Source: JANQPD01 sp963715655 (GTDB lineage: Bacteria; Bacteroidota; Bacteroidia; Flavobacteriales; Schleiferiaceae). From it: a stretch of DNA of 64,000 nt. The stretch covers positions 3,224,001 to 3,288,000 of the forward strand of contig OY970262.1 in NCBI GenBank assembly GCA_963715655.1, read 5' to 3'. The position numbers and the translations under genes were made by a program. This document shows positions 1 through 7,285 of the stretch, in pieces. Every line of letters begins with the position of its first letter. The first letter of the stretch is position 1. The notes beneath the pieces were generated by a model. That model was not told the DNA's origin and ran no database searches. It saw only the letters and a list, made by a program, of their open reading frames with translations.

Positions 1-761
1 CTGTTTACAGGTAAATCCAGTTTCTCTTTCAGAAAGAGATACACCTGATTTCCTATTTTCTTAGCCTCTGCTTTTGATTTGGTATAAATACTAAAATCAT
101 CCGCATAGCGGATAAACTTTAAGCCTCTACTTTTTAGGTACTTGTCCAGCTGGTCTAGCAATATGTTAGACAGCAGCGGACTTAATGGACTCCCCTGTGG
201 CAACCCTTTTCTACGCTTGTGCAAGCGGCCATTTTTATAGATGGGTGCTCGAAGCCATTTGCGGATAAGCCACAACGTGGTTCGGCATTTTACCTTATGG
301 TAAATAAGCTGTAGTAGTTTGTAATGTTGCACTTCGTCAAAGAAGCTCTTTAGGTCAATATCTACTATGTCTTGGTAGCCATCATTGATGTATCCCTGAC
401 TTTTTAATACGGCCTGTTGGAGGTTCTTCTTTGGGCGGAAACCATAACTCTCTGCCTCGAAGTTTAACTCGAAGCGGATTGATAGTTGCTGACTTACCGC
501 TTGTTGAAGCCATCTGTCTACCACGGTCGGCACGCCCAGTAATCTGGTCTTGCCATTAGGCTTGGGTATCTCTACCCCTTTGATAGCTTGTGGTATGTAG
601 CTTTTAGAAATTAGCTGGCGCACCACTTCTGAGCGGTGGGCATCTATAAATGCCTTTAGCTTATCAACGGTCATACCATCTATTCCTGCCGAACCTTTGT
701 TTTGAACTACCTTTTTACAGGCGTTCGTTAGGTTTCTAGCGGCTATTACTTTTTCTATCAT
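1..761 (-). CDS. ltrA: Group II intron reverse transcriptase/maturase (partial, C-terminus off window)
   Basis: The frame starts with ATG at 761-759, directly after an in-frame TAG, and stays open for 253 codons to the window edge. The N-terminus reads MIEKVIAARNLTNACKKV and is followed by the AGIDGMTVDKL segment typical of intron-encoded reverse transcriptases. Further on are GKTRLLGVPTVVDRWLQQA, YGFRPKKN, the VDIDLKSFFDEV motif with a catalytic Asp, the GLPQGSPLSPLLSNILL motif, and FIRYADDFSIY with the catalytic YADD box. Such proteins splice their host intron and copy it into new sites. The maturase X domain and any endonuclease domain are outside the window. A separate maturase C-terminal remnant at 3566-3655 suggests the family has moved more than once in this island. 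Confidence 0.93.
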   Translation of the reverse strand, partial: MIEKVIAARNLTNACKKVVQNKGSAGIDGMTVDKLKAFIDAHRSEVVRQLISKSYIPQAIKGVEIPKPNGKTRLLGVPTVVDRWLQQAVSQQLSIRFELNFEAESYGFRPKKNLQQAVLKSQGYINDGYQDIVDIDLKSFFDEVQHYKLLQLIYHKVKCRTTLWLIRKWLRAPIYKNGRLHKRRKGLPQGSPLSPLLSNILLDQLDKYLKSRGLKFIRYADDFSIYTKSKAEAKKIGNQVYLFLKEKLDLPVN

Positions 762-1259
762 CTACTTTACTGTTCCTGTCTTTCTAAGTGTGGGCTATCC
801 CGCTTATACGCGATTCCCGCTCGAATCCAGACGTGATTTAACGTTCAGTCCTTCCCAATTTTGTGAGACTTTGGAGGTATGGTATGCGCAATCTCCGCTC
901 GTTGCCATTGGTACTATGACTTCTGCTGACTTCTTTGCTAAGCCAACTCGTGGCTACAAAGACCTCCCCCGGTAAGGTAAATACCCTTCTGCCTAATCCT
1001 GCGGAATCTACATAGTTGCCTTTTTGTATTCTTAGGGCTTTGCAATGATGTGCTTACTTACCCAGACAACTATGCCTCTTATTCCGTTCCTGTTCGTCAG
1101 TTCAGGCATTTGTAGTCTCGCTTACTTCAGTCCTAGCTTCACAGCCAGCAACCTTGCGACTTACTTTGCTTCTGGGCACGACCCCAGCGCATCAGGGACT
1201 TCCACCCTTTGGGACATTCTAATTTCTAGAACTATATTTACCATTCAAGGCACACACAC
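1..1259 (-). mobile_element. Group II intron, 3' part beyond left edge of window
   Basis: A group II intron lies on the minus strand and encodes its reverse transcriptase at <1..761. The RNA 5' end is placed at about 1255-1259, where the minus strand reads GTGTGTGCCTTGAATGG, fitting the GUGYG start of group II introns; the GT repeat leaves an uncertainty of 2-4 bases. Positions 762-1254 hold no convincing gene on either strand and are the expected size for intron RNA domains I-III; small plus-strand reading frames there are shadows. Immediately upstream of the intron (from 1260) is the right half of an attC-like palindrome, so the intron is inserted inside such a site. Domains V and VI lie outside the window. 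Intron class is not settled. Confidence 0.85.
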
Positions 1260-1260
1260 A

Positions 1261-1387
1261 GCATATAGCTTATGGCGGGTGAACGGCTGCCAGCAAGGTT
1301 TTCGCTCCGTAGCCAGTTTTGGTTTCGGTGGACAGGAAAGTGCTTTGAAACCGCCACAAGCCATATGCAAAACGTTGTGCGTCATTT
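1261..1387. repeat. attC-like cassette site 1 (right part; left arm displaced by the intron)
   Basis: An imperfect inverted repeat pairs GCATATAGCTTATGGCGG (1261-1278) with CCGCCACAAGCCATATGC (1351-1368), 16 of 18 bases matching. It is followed by ACGTTGTGCGTCATTT (1372-1387), which recurs at the right end of site 2. The partner left arm, AACGAACGCACAA in the other two sites, is absent here and is expected beyond the group II intron to the left. The next gene starts 25 bases after the site, the same distance as after site 2. Confidence 0.7.
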
Positions 1388-1411
1388 AACAAAAACTCGA
1401 ACTCTGAAAGA

Positions 1412-1765
1412 ATGAATAAACGAATTTTAATAACTTTAGTAACATTTATGAGCATATTTAATTTATTTGGACAAGGAAAAAATAAAGCTGAATTCAAATT
1501 TAACGATGAGGAAAATAAAGCAGTATTTACTTGTAATCACGTTCTTGATAATAAAAGTCCAATTTTATATGTAGAACACGATAGCGATGGAGATTGGCAA
1601 TTCTTATGTGGACAAAATGAACATACTGAAGAAAATGCGAAAATCATTTCACTAAAACAAGCTGTGGAATTAGATGAAACACTAAATGAATTGTATGAAA
1701 TGCCTGTTGGAATTGGAGCAGAACGAAATAAAATTGGCGAAAAATGGAAACCTTTTAAACTCTGA
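1412..1765 (+). CDS. Small secreted protein of unknown function (first cassette gene)
   Basis: A 117-residue protein with an N-terminal signal peptide (about MNKRILITLVTFMSIFNLFGQ). The mature part contains ILYVEHDSDGDWQFLCGQNEHTEE followed by AKIISLKQAVELDETLNEL and a MPVGIGAER segment. This pattern resembles small DUF2185/Imm33-like proteins of Bacteroidota, some linked to polymorphic-toxin immunity; I recognise the pattern from memory and cannot confirm the family. Start codon choice is supported by the 25-base spacing from the attC-like site, identical to the next cassette. Base composition is clearly more AT-rich than the housekeeping genes further right. The next small gene follows after 18 bases, so both probably share one cassette. 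Confidence 0.72.
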   Translation: MNKRILITLVTFMSIFNLFGQGKNKAEFKFNDEENKAVFTCNHVLDNKSPILYVEHDSDGDWQFLCGQNEHTEENAKIISLKQAVELDETLNELYEMPVGIGAERNKIGEKWKPFKL

Positions 1766-1783
1766 ACCTGATAAAAAGAAATT

Positions 1784-2011
1784 ATGAGTAAATCAGAAAA
1801 GAAAACCAAAATTCGTGGAATTACAACAGCGAAATCGGAGAAAGAAAATAAGCAAGACGCTAATAGAAAATTTCGGAGAATAATTAAACAAAAAGTCAAA
1901 TCCAATGAATCTGAATTACCTAGAATTCGTGAACTATCAAATGTTTGGAGTTTTGATAAAGATGGAAAAATATACGATTCTAAAATGACAGAAAAAGATT
2001 TAAGGAAATAA
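1784..2011 (+). CDS. Small basic protein of unknown function (same cassette)
   Basis: A 75-residue, Lys/Arg-rich protein (MSKSEKKTKIRGITTAKSEK...) ending in SNVWSFDKDGKIYDSKMTEKDLRK. No signal peptide or membrane segment. It starts 18 bases after the preceding cassette gene and its stop codon is 1 base from the left arm of attC-like site 2, a tight packing typical of gene cassettes. Small basic proteins with a SNVWSF(D/N)KDGK tail occur in Bacteroidota, but I know no function. Confidence 0.6.
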   Translation: MSKSEKKTKIRGITTAKSEKENKQDANRKFRRIIKQKVKSNESELPRIRELSNVWSFDKDGKIYDSKMTEKDLRK

Positions 2012-2012
2012 A

Positions 2013-2158
2013 AACGAACGCACAACACCGTATATAATTTATTGCTAGTTCTAGCCTACTTACGAAAGTCCTCGCGGACTTTCTTGGTCGGTAATTATTT
2101 ACTAAATTAGGTGCTTAAAACACGCAACAAACCATATACAAACACGTTGTGCGTCATT
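2013..2158. repeat. attC-like cassette site 2 (complete, 146 bp)
   Basis: The left arm AACGAACGCACAAC (2013-2026) continues into ACCGTATATAATTT. The right arm reads ACCATATACAAACACG and ends in GTTGTGCGTCAT (2146-2157). CGCACAAC and GTTGTGCG are exact complements, and GTATAT pairs with ATATAC further in. Between the arms is a strong hairpin, GAAAGTCCTCGCGGACTTTC (about 2074-2093), and unpaired sequence. Overall length, stop-codon-adjacent left arm and imperfect pairing resemble integron attC sites, but the core does not match GTTRRRY exactly. Confidence 0.75.
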
Positions 2159-2182
2159 TTGACAAAACCGTGAAACAAAAAA

Positions 2183-3469
2183 ATGAAAAATCCTTTACAA
2201 CTACATATTCTAATTTTAGTGATGCTCTTATCATTTAGTTGCAAAGAAAAAACTTCAAAGCAAACAACTGAAAAAAATGAACAACAAAGTGAAATAAAAA
2301 CGCAAAAAAAGGCTCTTCAAGATTCTACCAAAGCAAAGAATAAAACGAATAGACCCAAACACCATATAAGTCAATTTGTTAGTGCTAAATCTGGCTTAAA
2401 TTATAGAGATACACCAAATGGAAGAAATTTGGGTAAATTTCCTTTAAATACAGAACTCAAAGTTATTGATAGCACGAAAATATTCGAACAGATAAAAGAT
2501 AACGGAAAAATAGTAAAAGGCGAATGGCTTGGTGTTGAGAAAGACAATGACACAGTTTATGTATTCAGTTCATTTTTATCAAATTTTTATAATTATTCAG
2601 ACATAAAACTATTTTATGCAAGTCCGCATTACAAATCTAATGATGAAATAAGACAAGGGTTTGTTAACCTTTCCGAATTATACCCATTTGATTACGAAAA
2701 TGAATCAATTACAATTATTCCAGAAGATAAATTAGGTCAGGAACCTATACAATTCAGTAAAAATCAAAGTAATGAAATTTTAAAGAGAATAGGTTTTTCA
2801 AAAAAAGATTCCCTATATATATTTAGCTTTAACAAAGATTCTGTTTACAAATTTCCAATTAGTGAGTTCAAAATGACAGCCTATTTAAATCCATATACTC
2901 ACGTAGACAGGAATATTAAAGAATATGAATACGAAATAGGATTAAATTTAGAAGACAAGTTTTCTGACAAAGGAGACAACTTTGCCTATGTTGGTATTCA
3001 AAACCCATTTCAGACTGGAAAAATTAAACCTTTAATTTGGAGCAAAACAGATAACGATAATTTCCCTTTACAGAAACCTAATATTGACAATCAAAATAAA
3101 TCAGATAATATATCTCTTGAAACCTACACAATTTCACTATTGCACTTTAAGTATTTTATCCAAAGTCATATTTACCATAAAAACAATCGTTCTCGTGTTC
3201 GTAGGCATCAACTTATTGTCATTGATACTACTAAAAATAAAATAACAACAGAACTAAATTACCATAGTAGTGAAAGCATAAATATAAGTCCAGTATATAA
3301 AACCTCTGATGAAAAAATGGAGAATTATTATAGCTGGACAGGAGAATTATTTAAAAATAAACCACCAATAATATATGGAATGTATGGAAATTCATTTGGA
3401 TGTTCGACTGTCGATTTTATTACCGAAAATGAACCTTCAATAAGAATATATTGTGATAACAGACACTAA
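2183..3469 (+). CDS. Lipoprotein with N-terminal SH3-like domain (second cassette gene)
   Basis: A 428-residue protein. The signal peptide ends in a lipobox (MLLSFSC, Cys about residue 20), so it should be a lipoprotein. A Lys/Thr/Gln-rich linker precedes an SH3b-like segment at about residues 64-125 (FVSAKSGLNYRDTPNGRNLG...), a fold often used to bind peptidoglycan or peptides. The remaining ~300 residues are hydrophilic and I do not recognise them. It starts 25 bases after site 2 and ends 3 bases before the left arm of site 3, so it fills one cassette. Codon use is very AT-rich, unlike the chromosomal backbone. Confidence 0.75.
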   Translation: MKNPLQLHILILVMLLSFSCKEKTSKQTTEKNEQQSEIKTQKKALQDSTKAKNKTNRPKHHISQFVSAKSGLNYRDTPNGRNLGKFPLNTELKVIDSTKIFEQIKDNGKIVKGEWLGVEKDNDTVYVFSSFLSNFYNYSDIKLFYASPHYKSNDEIRQGFVNLSELYPFDYENESITIIPEDKLGQEPIQFSKNQSNEILKRIGFSKKDSLYIFSFNKDSVYKFPISEFKMTAYLNPYTHVDRNIKEYEYEIGLNLEDKFSDKGDNFAYVGIQNPFQTGKIKPLIWSKTDNDNFPLQKPNIDNQNKSDNISLETYTISLLHFKYFIQSHIYHKNNRSRVRRHQLIVIDTTKNKITTELNYHSSESINISPVYKTSDEKMENYYSWTGELFKNKPPIIYGMYGNSFGCSTVDFITENEPSIRIYCDNRH

Positions 3470-3472
3470 AAA

Positions 3473-3485
3473 AACGAACGCACAA
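3473..3485. repeat. attC-like cassette site 3 (left arm only)
   Basis: AACGAACGCACAA is identical to the left arm of site 2, 3 bases after the preceding stop codon. The match ends exactly where intron-like sequence begins (3486). No GTTGTGCGTCAT right arm is seen between 3486 and 3917, so the right half has been lost. Confidence 0.7.
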
Positions 3486-3660
3486 TCGAGTAGACGGCCC
3501 TGACGGATAACCGTCAGGGTGCGCCTCTCACACCATCCCGCATATCTGCGGGACGGTTCATCAAATTAGAACTTTACTTTGCGGTAGTACTCTAGCATAC
3601 TTCTATACCCTCTTTTCCTCAAACGTTTCTCGGTGATAGTAGTTCGTAGAATAGGGATTT
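3486..3660 (-). mobile_element. 5'-truncated group II intron remnant (3' end with domains V/VI)
   Basis: Read on the minus strand this is the 3' end of a group II intron: a maturase C-terminal tail (3655-3566), then GAACCGTCCCGCAG...GGTGTGAGAGGCGC (3559-3518), which I take as domain V with its flank, then the CCTGACGG-TTAT-CCGTCAGG stem (about 3517-3498), and the terminal CCGTCTACTCGA(T) (3497-3485) with a branch-point type A near the end. The 5' part of the intron is missing. The 3' junction falls directly after the CGCACAA of an attC-like left arm. Truncation by incomplete reverse transcription or later deletion are both possible. Confidence 0.75.
3566..3655 (-). pseudogene. Maturase C-terminal tail, frameshifted remnant
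   Basis: The minus strand encodes PILRTTITEKRLRKRG followed by YRSMLEYYRKVKF and a TAA stop (3568-3566). This matches the usual C-terminal ending of group II intron maturases. Just upstream the frame is broken by a stop; a one-base insertion near 3655 would join it to LVIKS in the neighbouring frame. Nothing of the reverse transcriptase domain remains. Confidence 0.7.
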
Positions 3661-3917
3661 AATCACTAGCCTATTATTTTTTTGGTGTTTGTGAGGTATG
3701 CAACAAAACAACCCGCTTTACCAATCCTTACTATTAGATTCCCTTACAACGAAATTTTAAAAAAATCGCTCCTACGGATTAAATTCTAAACTTTACTTAA
3801 ACCGTGTCATTCACTAAATTTTTATACCCGTTCACTACAAACATATACCTATCATAGTTTTGATTTTTAATAAATTTCTGATTTTTAGGAATCAACTAAA
3901 TTTAAAAACAGAAGATT
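3661..3917. other. AT-rich gap with a possible promoter
   Basis: No reading frame, repeat or RNA gene is recognisable here. The only signal is a TAGTTTTG box at 3855-3862 on the plus strand, which fits the Bacteroidota -7 consensus TAnnTTTG and would serve the small gene starting at 3918. No clear -33 TTTG is seen. Confidence 0.5.
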
Positions 3918-4241
3918 ATGTTAGACACACTGAGCGCAGAAAACCCAACGATTAGTTGGAACTGTAATTACAACGGAAATGAATTTCAAATGACTTTTAA
4001 TGTGAATGGAACGGGAAATATTGGAAAAACAGTGTTTCATTATTCCATTGGCCCATCTGGAAACCCGGAGTTTCCACTAGCTTTTATTGCTCAAGCTCCA
4101 CACCCGGTTGCCCAACAAGTCAATCAAATATGGTCAGGAATGGTGGGAGGCGCAAACGGGGGTGGAGGTTTTCTTACTGATGGCTGGCCGGGAGGTCAAG
4201 CTGGAACATTATCTACTTTCAGTATGGTGTTGGTTCAATAA
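3918..4241 (+). CDS. Orphan small protein with Gly-rich C-terminus
   Basis: A 107-residue protein without signal peptide (MLDTLSAENPTISWNCNYNG...). The central part (GNEFQMTFNVNGTGNIGKTVFHYSIG) looks beta-rich. The C-terminal third carries MVGGANGGGGFLTDGWPGG. I do not recognise a family. It has a TAnnTTTG box 55 bases upstream and a hairpin terminator downstream, so it is probably transcribed on its own. Its place between an intron remnant and a Fic gene, in an island of accessory genes, suggests acquisition, but no function can be inferred. Confidence 0.55.
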   Translation: MLDTLSAENPTISWNCNYNGNEFQMTFNVNGTGNIGKTVFHYSIGPSGNPEFPLAFIAQAPHPVAQQVNQIWSGMVGGANGGGGFLTDGWPGGQAGTLSTFSMVLVQ

Positions 4242-4267
4242 AAGAGCTTGTAACCATAGTTTTATTT

Positions 4268-4296
4268 AAGGGCTGTTTATTACAGTCCTTTTTTAT
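4268..4296 (+). terminator. Hairpin terminator after the orphan small gene
   Basis: AAGGGCTGT and ACAGTCCTT pair around a short TTATT loop and are followed by a run of T. Confidence 0.6.
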
Positions 4297-4460
4297 TTTT
4301 CAATACGCATCTAAGTAATTTTAATAAGTATCCTCAGCATCCGTTACTGTGCTAAAAGCATTATTTTAGTGCCATTCCAAACCACGCAACGCTTTGCCTA
4401 AAAACACTATAAAATCACATGGAGGTTTTTGCGGGGTTCATTGACAGTAATTAAAAGTAA

Positions 4461-5243
4461 ATGACAATATTTCCTGCTGAAAAAATTGAGATTGATTTCC
4501 AAAAGATTGATCAAATTAAACACCTTATAGATTTAACCCTTAGACTGATTACATTTAGTCGTGAGCATTATGCAGATGACCTTCTTGATGCCTACATTAA
4601 AAAGACCACCACCTTAAAGGAATTACTTAGTATTAGGAACGCGCAAATGGAAGCCGAAAGCGAGGAAGAGGTTGAGGTATATACTAAACTTCTAGATTCT
4701 ACCATGAGTTTTATTACGAATGAAATCGTAGCTGATGTGCAGTTTCATTCTGAAATTCAACTCTTCCAACTTTTTAGGCTCGTATCTCCAGATTCACACA
4801 GCAAACATCCTAATAAGTATAGACAAACAGATGTTCAGATTGGCCGTTATTTTTGTCCTAACCCAAGTAGAGTGCCAGGCTTGGTATCAGATTTATTCTA
4901 TCAAATGAAGTTGGTAGAAAACCCCATAGTTAGAGCAATCTATTTTCATCATGAATTAATTAGAATTCACCCTTTTTCTGATGGTAATGGTAGAACAACA
5001 AGAATGGCTAAAAATTGGATGTTGATGTATAAATTATGCCCTCCAATTTTCATATCTGATTCGGAAGAAAAGAAAAAATATATAGCCACTTTAGAAAGAA
5101 GTTTTTTGTACTTGGATCAGAAAGGTTTATGCTGGAATGAGCATTTTGAGATTTTCTTTAATCAGGAATTGGATAGACTTATTTATAATACAACTGAAAT
5201 ATACAATACGGTAAAAGGCATTGGTACCACCAGAAATAAATAA
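4461..5243 (+). CDS. Fic-domain protein (probable AMP-transferase)
   Basis: A 260-residue soluble protein. The Fic signature HPFSDGNGRTTR lies at residues 170-181, with catalytic His170 and the complete phosphate-binding GNGR. It is preceded by KYRQTDVQIG and FCPNPSRVPGLVSDLF (about 120-146), the usual beta-hairpin region that places the target peptide. The family transfers AMP, or other phosphate-containing groups, onto Ser/Thr/Tyr of target proteins. I find no (S/T)xxxE(G/N) inhibitory helix in either the N-terminal 100 residues or the C-terminus, and no neighbouring antitoxin of the class I type. It adjoins the intron/cassette island, so a toxin or defence role is possible but unproven. 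Confidence 0.85.
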   Translation: MTIFPAEKIEIDFQKIDQIKHLIDLTLRLITFSREHYADDLLDAYIKKTTTLKELLSIRNAQMEAESEEEVEVYTKLLDSTMSFITNEIVADVQFHSEIQLFQLFRLVSPDSHSKHPNKYRQTDVQIGRYFCPNPSRVPGLVSDLFYQMKLVENPIVRAIYFHHELIRIHPFSDGNGRTTRMAKNWMLMYKLCPPIFISDSEEKKKYIATLERSFLYLDQKGLCWNEHFEIFFNQELDRLIYNTTEIYNTVKGIGTTRNK

Positions 5244-5350
5244 GAATTTGCTAGTATGGGTGTAGAAGCTTCCCCGTTTTAGCCCGTGTTAAAAATAGAA
5301 TTGCGAATCCTCTTTCAACGGAAGATTGTCAGCGAGATATACATAAAAAC

Positions 5351-7273
5351 CTAAAAATCCCCGTACAATCCGTATAAATAAGGATTTCCTTTTCTAATGC
5401 TTAGCTTCACATTTTCTACCGCCAGCGTATCTTCACCTCTATTCCATAGCATACACCTTAGCATAGCATTTTTATCATGGATAAATACCTCAGGTAATGT
5501 AAACGATTTATAATGCTTAGCACCTTTATTTTGGTTGGGTAGCAACGTACTACTGCGCCAATAAATAATACTATCACCTTGCAATACACTCACCACCATT
5601 TCTGTTTTTGGAGCTTCTGCCGTAGCACTTACCGTTACTTCAAAATCTAAAATATCTTGTGGATGCTTTATTACTCTTGATAAGTCAATTAGCTCAATTC
5701 CTGCGCCAAAAGAATTCGGCAAAATCTCTGCCGGGTTTGGAACATTTTCTTCAAAGTAAAAAGACCAACTGTCTGCTTGCCCCCTAACCCCCGAAGGGGG
5801 AACAGCTTCACCTACGGCTACTCCCCCTTCGGGAGTTGGGGGACTGTTCTTTTTTGCATAATCCACTTTAGAAAAAACATAAAAACCACCTTGATACAAA
5901 TCACGTTTTTTTATTAAATATGGAAATTTATCTTTAGCATATTGCACCAATTCCAGCGGAGTATAATACATCAAACCCATGGCTATTTGTTGCGCTTGAC
6001 TGCTATCAATCATTTGTTTTAAAGCTGCCAAATTATACAAACGTGTTTCTATAATTTGCGTGGTATCGGTTTTAAAACGTTGCGCGTAATAGCGGTAAAT
6101 ATGATCTTCTTCCGCTAATAAATACAAGGTGTTGATTGGCTTTTGTTGTAGCTGCGTAATTTCTTTTACAAATTGCTCGTAAGGTGATTGATACAACATG
6201 AAATAATGTTGCCTTCCCTCCACTAAAGTAAATGTTCCTGTAATTAAAAAAATGGTAATTACCCAAGGTGTAAACGTTTCGCGCAAGCGTAAAAAATAAA
6301 AAATACCTAACAAGCCTAGCGGAGCACTGAACAACAAACCCGAAAATTGTAAAATGGCGCTGTTGTACACCGAATAATAATAGCCAACTAAAAAACACGC
6401 AAACCACCAAAAAATACTTAATAGCGCTAGTTTAATTTCTAACGATTTCAATTGTACACGGTTTGGTAACCCAATTCCTATCGCGAAAAGCGCTAGAAAA
6501 ATACCGATAAACACCCAATTGAAATGAAACAGATATTGCAAATAATCAGGCACAAACGCCCACGTGGGTTTTGCCAACCAACTTTCCACTCCGCCTTTAC
6601 TAAGCTGCGCGAAAAATATCCAAAAGTGTGGCAGGTATAAAATAGAAATAGCCGCTGCACTTATTACGTATAAAAGTAAGCGCTTCCGCGTGATGAAAAA
6701 CACTCCGCTAAGCCCTACAATTACCAAAAAGAGCAAAGCAAAATAATGAATATACGCCACTGCTGCGGCACTTAACACCCAACCAATAAAGGCTTTCCAA
6801 TTAAATTGCTCGTCAAAAACCAGTTTTTTCCAAAACCAAACGGCAAGCAAGCAAAAAAACATGCCCATACCATAAGGGCGAGCAATTTGGCTGTATAGAA
6901 TAAAATATTGTGTGCTGGCTAAAAAAGCAGCGGCTATTAATCCCGTTTGTTTGGTAAACCAACTGCAGCCAATTTTATACACCAGCACCACAGCGCCTAA
7001 GCCAAAAAACACAAATGGGAGTTTTAAAATCCATTCGGTAAAGCCAAACATATTTCCCCAAACCCACAAAAATAAATGAGTGCCAGCGGGGTGAAAATCG
7101 GGCAACACACCTTTTTGAATCAGCGTATTAAAATCAGTAAAGTGCAATCTGGAAAGTGCACTAAACTCATCTGCCATAAAAGGAATTTCTGCGAAAGCAT
7201 AAAAACGCAAAACTGCCGCCCATAGCAAAATGAACAGCAGCCAAAAGTGCGTTTTTAAGAAATTAGGTTTCAC
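5351..7273 (-). CDS. GT-C fold glycosyltransferase (ArnT/PMT-like), polytopic membrane protein
   Basis: A 640-residue protein with about 10-12 hydrophobic segments in residues 1-400 and a soluble C-terminal part. The first extracytoplasmic loop carries MADEFSAL with Asp35-Glu36, the acidic pair expected in GT-C enzymes such as dolichyl/undecaprenyl-phosphate sugar transferases. It probably transfers a lipid-linked sugar to a periplasmic acceptor, which cannot be identified. The gene follows kmo after 12 bases and should be co-transcribed with kynU-kmo. Around residues 477-498 the sequence SPPTPEGGVAVGEAVPPSGV is the in-frame translation of a palindromic repeat (5779-5843) and is probably foreign to the family. 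Confidence 0.8.
   Translation of the reverse strand: MKPNFLKTHFWLLFILLWAAVLRFYAFAEIPFMADEFSALSRLHFTDFNTLIQKGVLPDFHPAGTHLFLWVWGNMFGFTEWILKLPFVFFGLGAVVLVYKIGCSWFTKQTGLIAAAFLASTQYFILYSQIARPYGMGMFFCLLAVWFWKKLVFDEQFNWKAFIGWVLSAAAVAYIHYFALLFLVIVGLSGVFFITRKRLLLYVISAAAISILYLPHFWIFFAQLSKGGVESWLAKPTWAFVPDYLQYLFHFNWVFIGIFLALFAIGIGLPNRVQLKSLEIKLALLSIFWWFACFLVGYYYSVYNSAILQFSGLLFSAPLGLLGIFYFLRLRETFTPWVITIFLITGTFTLVEGRQHYFMLYQSPYEQFVKEITQLQQKPINTLYLLAEEDHIYRYYAQRFKTDTTQIIETRLYNLAALKQMIDSSQAQQIAMGLMYYTPLELVQYAKDKFPYLIKKRDLYQGGFYVFSKVDYAKKNSPPTPEGGVAVGEAVPPSGVRGQADSWSFYFEENVPNPAEILPNSFGAGIELIDLSRVIKHPQDILDFEVTVSATAEAPKTEMVVSVLQGDSIIYWRSSTLLPNQNKGAKHYKSFTLPEVFIHDKNAMLRCMLWNRGEDTLAVENVKLSIRKGNPYLYGLYGDF
5779..5843. 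repeat. C/G-rich palindromic repeat inside a coding sequence
   Basis: GCCCCCTAACCCCCGAAGGG at one end pairs with CCCTTCGGGAGTTGGGGGA at the other around an AT-richer centre. The same element, with the same arms and a similar centre (GCTAC before the second arm), is intergenic at 50603-50671. Here it is read through in frame and adds about 22 residues to the glycosyltransferase. Confidence 0.85.
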
Positions 7274-7285
7274 CTACGTGTAAAT

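Noticed and set aside
790..1389. Plus-strand frames of 61 and 114 codons between the reverse transcriptase and the first cassette
   Set aside because: They lie opposite the intron RNA 5' region and the attC-like site; no similarity to proteins I know and no start signal.
1261..3485. Classical integron attC array
   Set aside because: The arm ends GTTGTGC and GCACAAC violate GTTRRRY/RYYYAAC at one base each, and no IntI is in the window, so I call the sites attC-like only.
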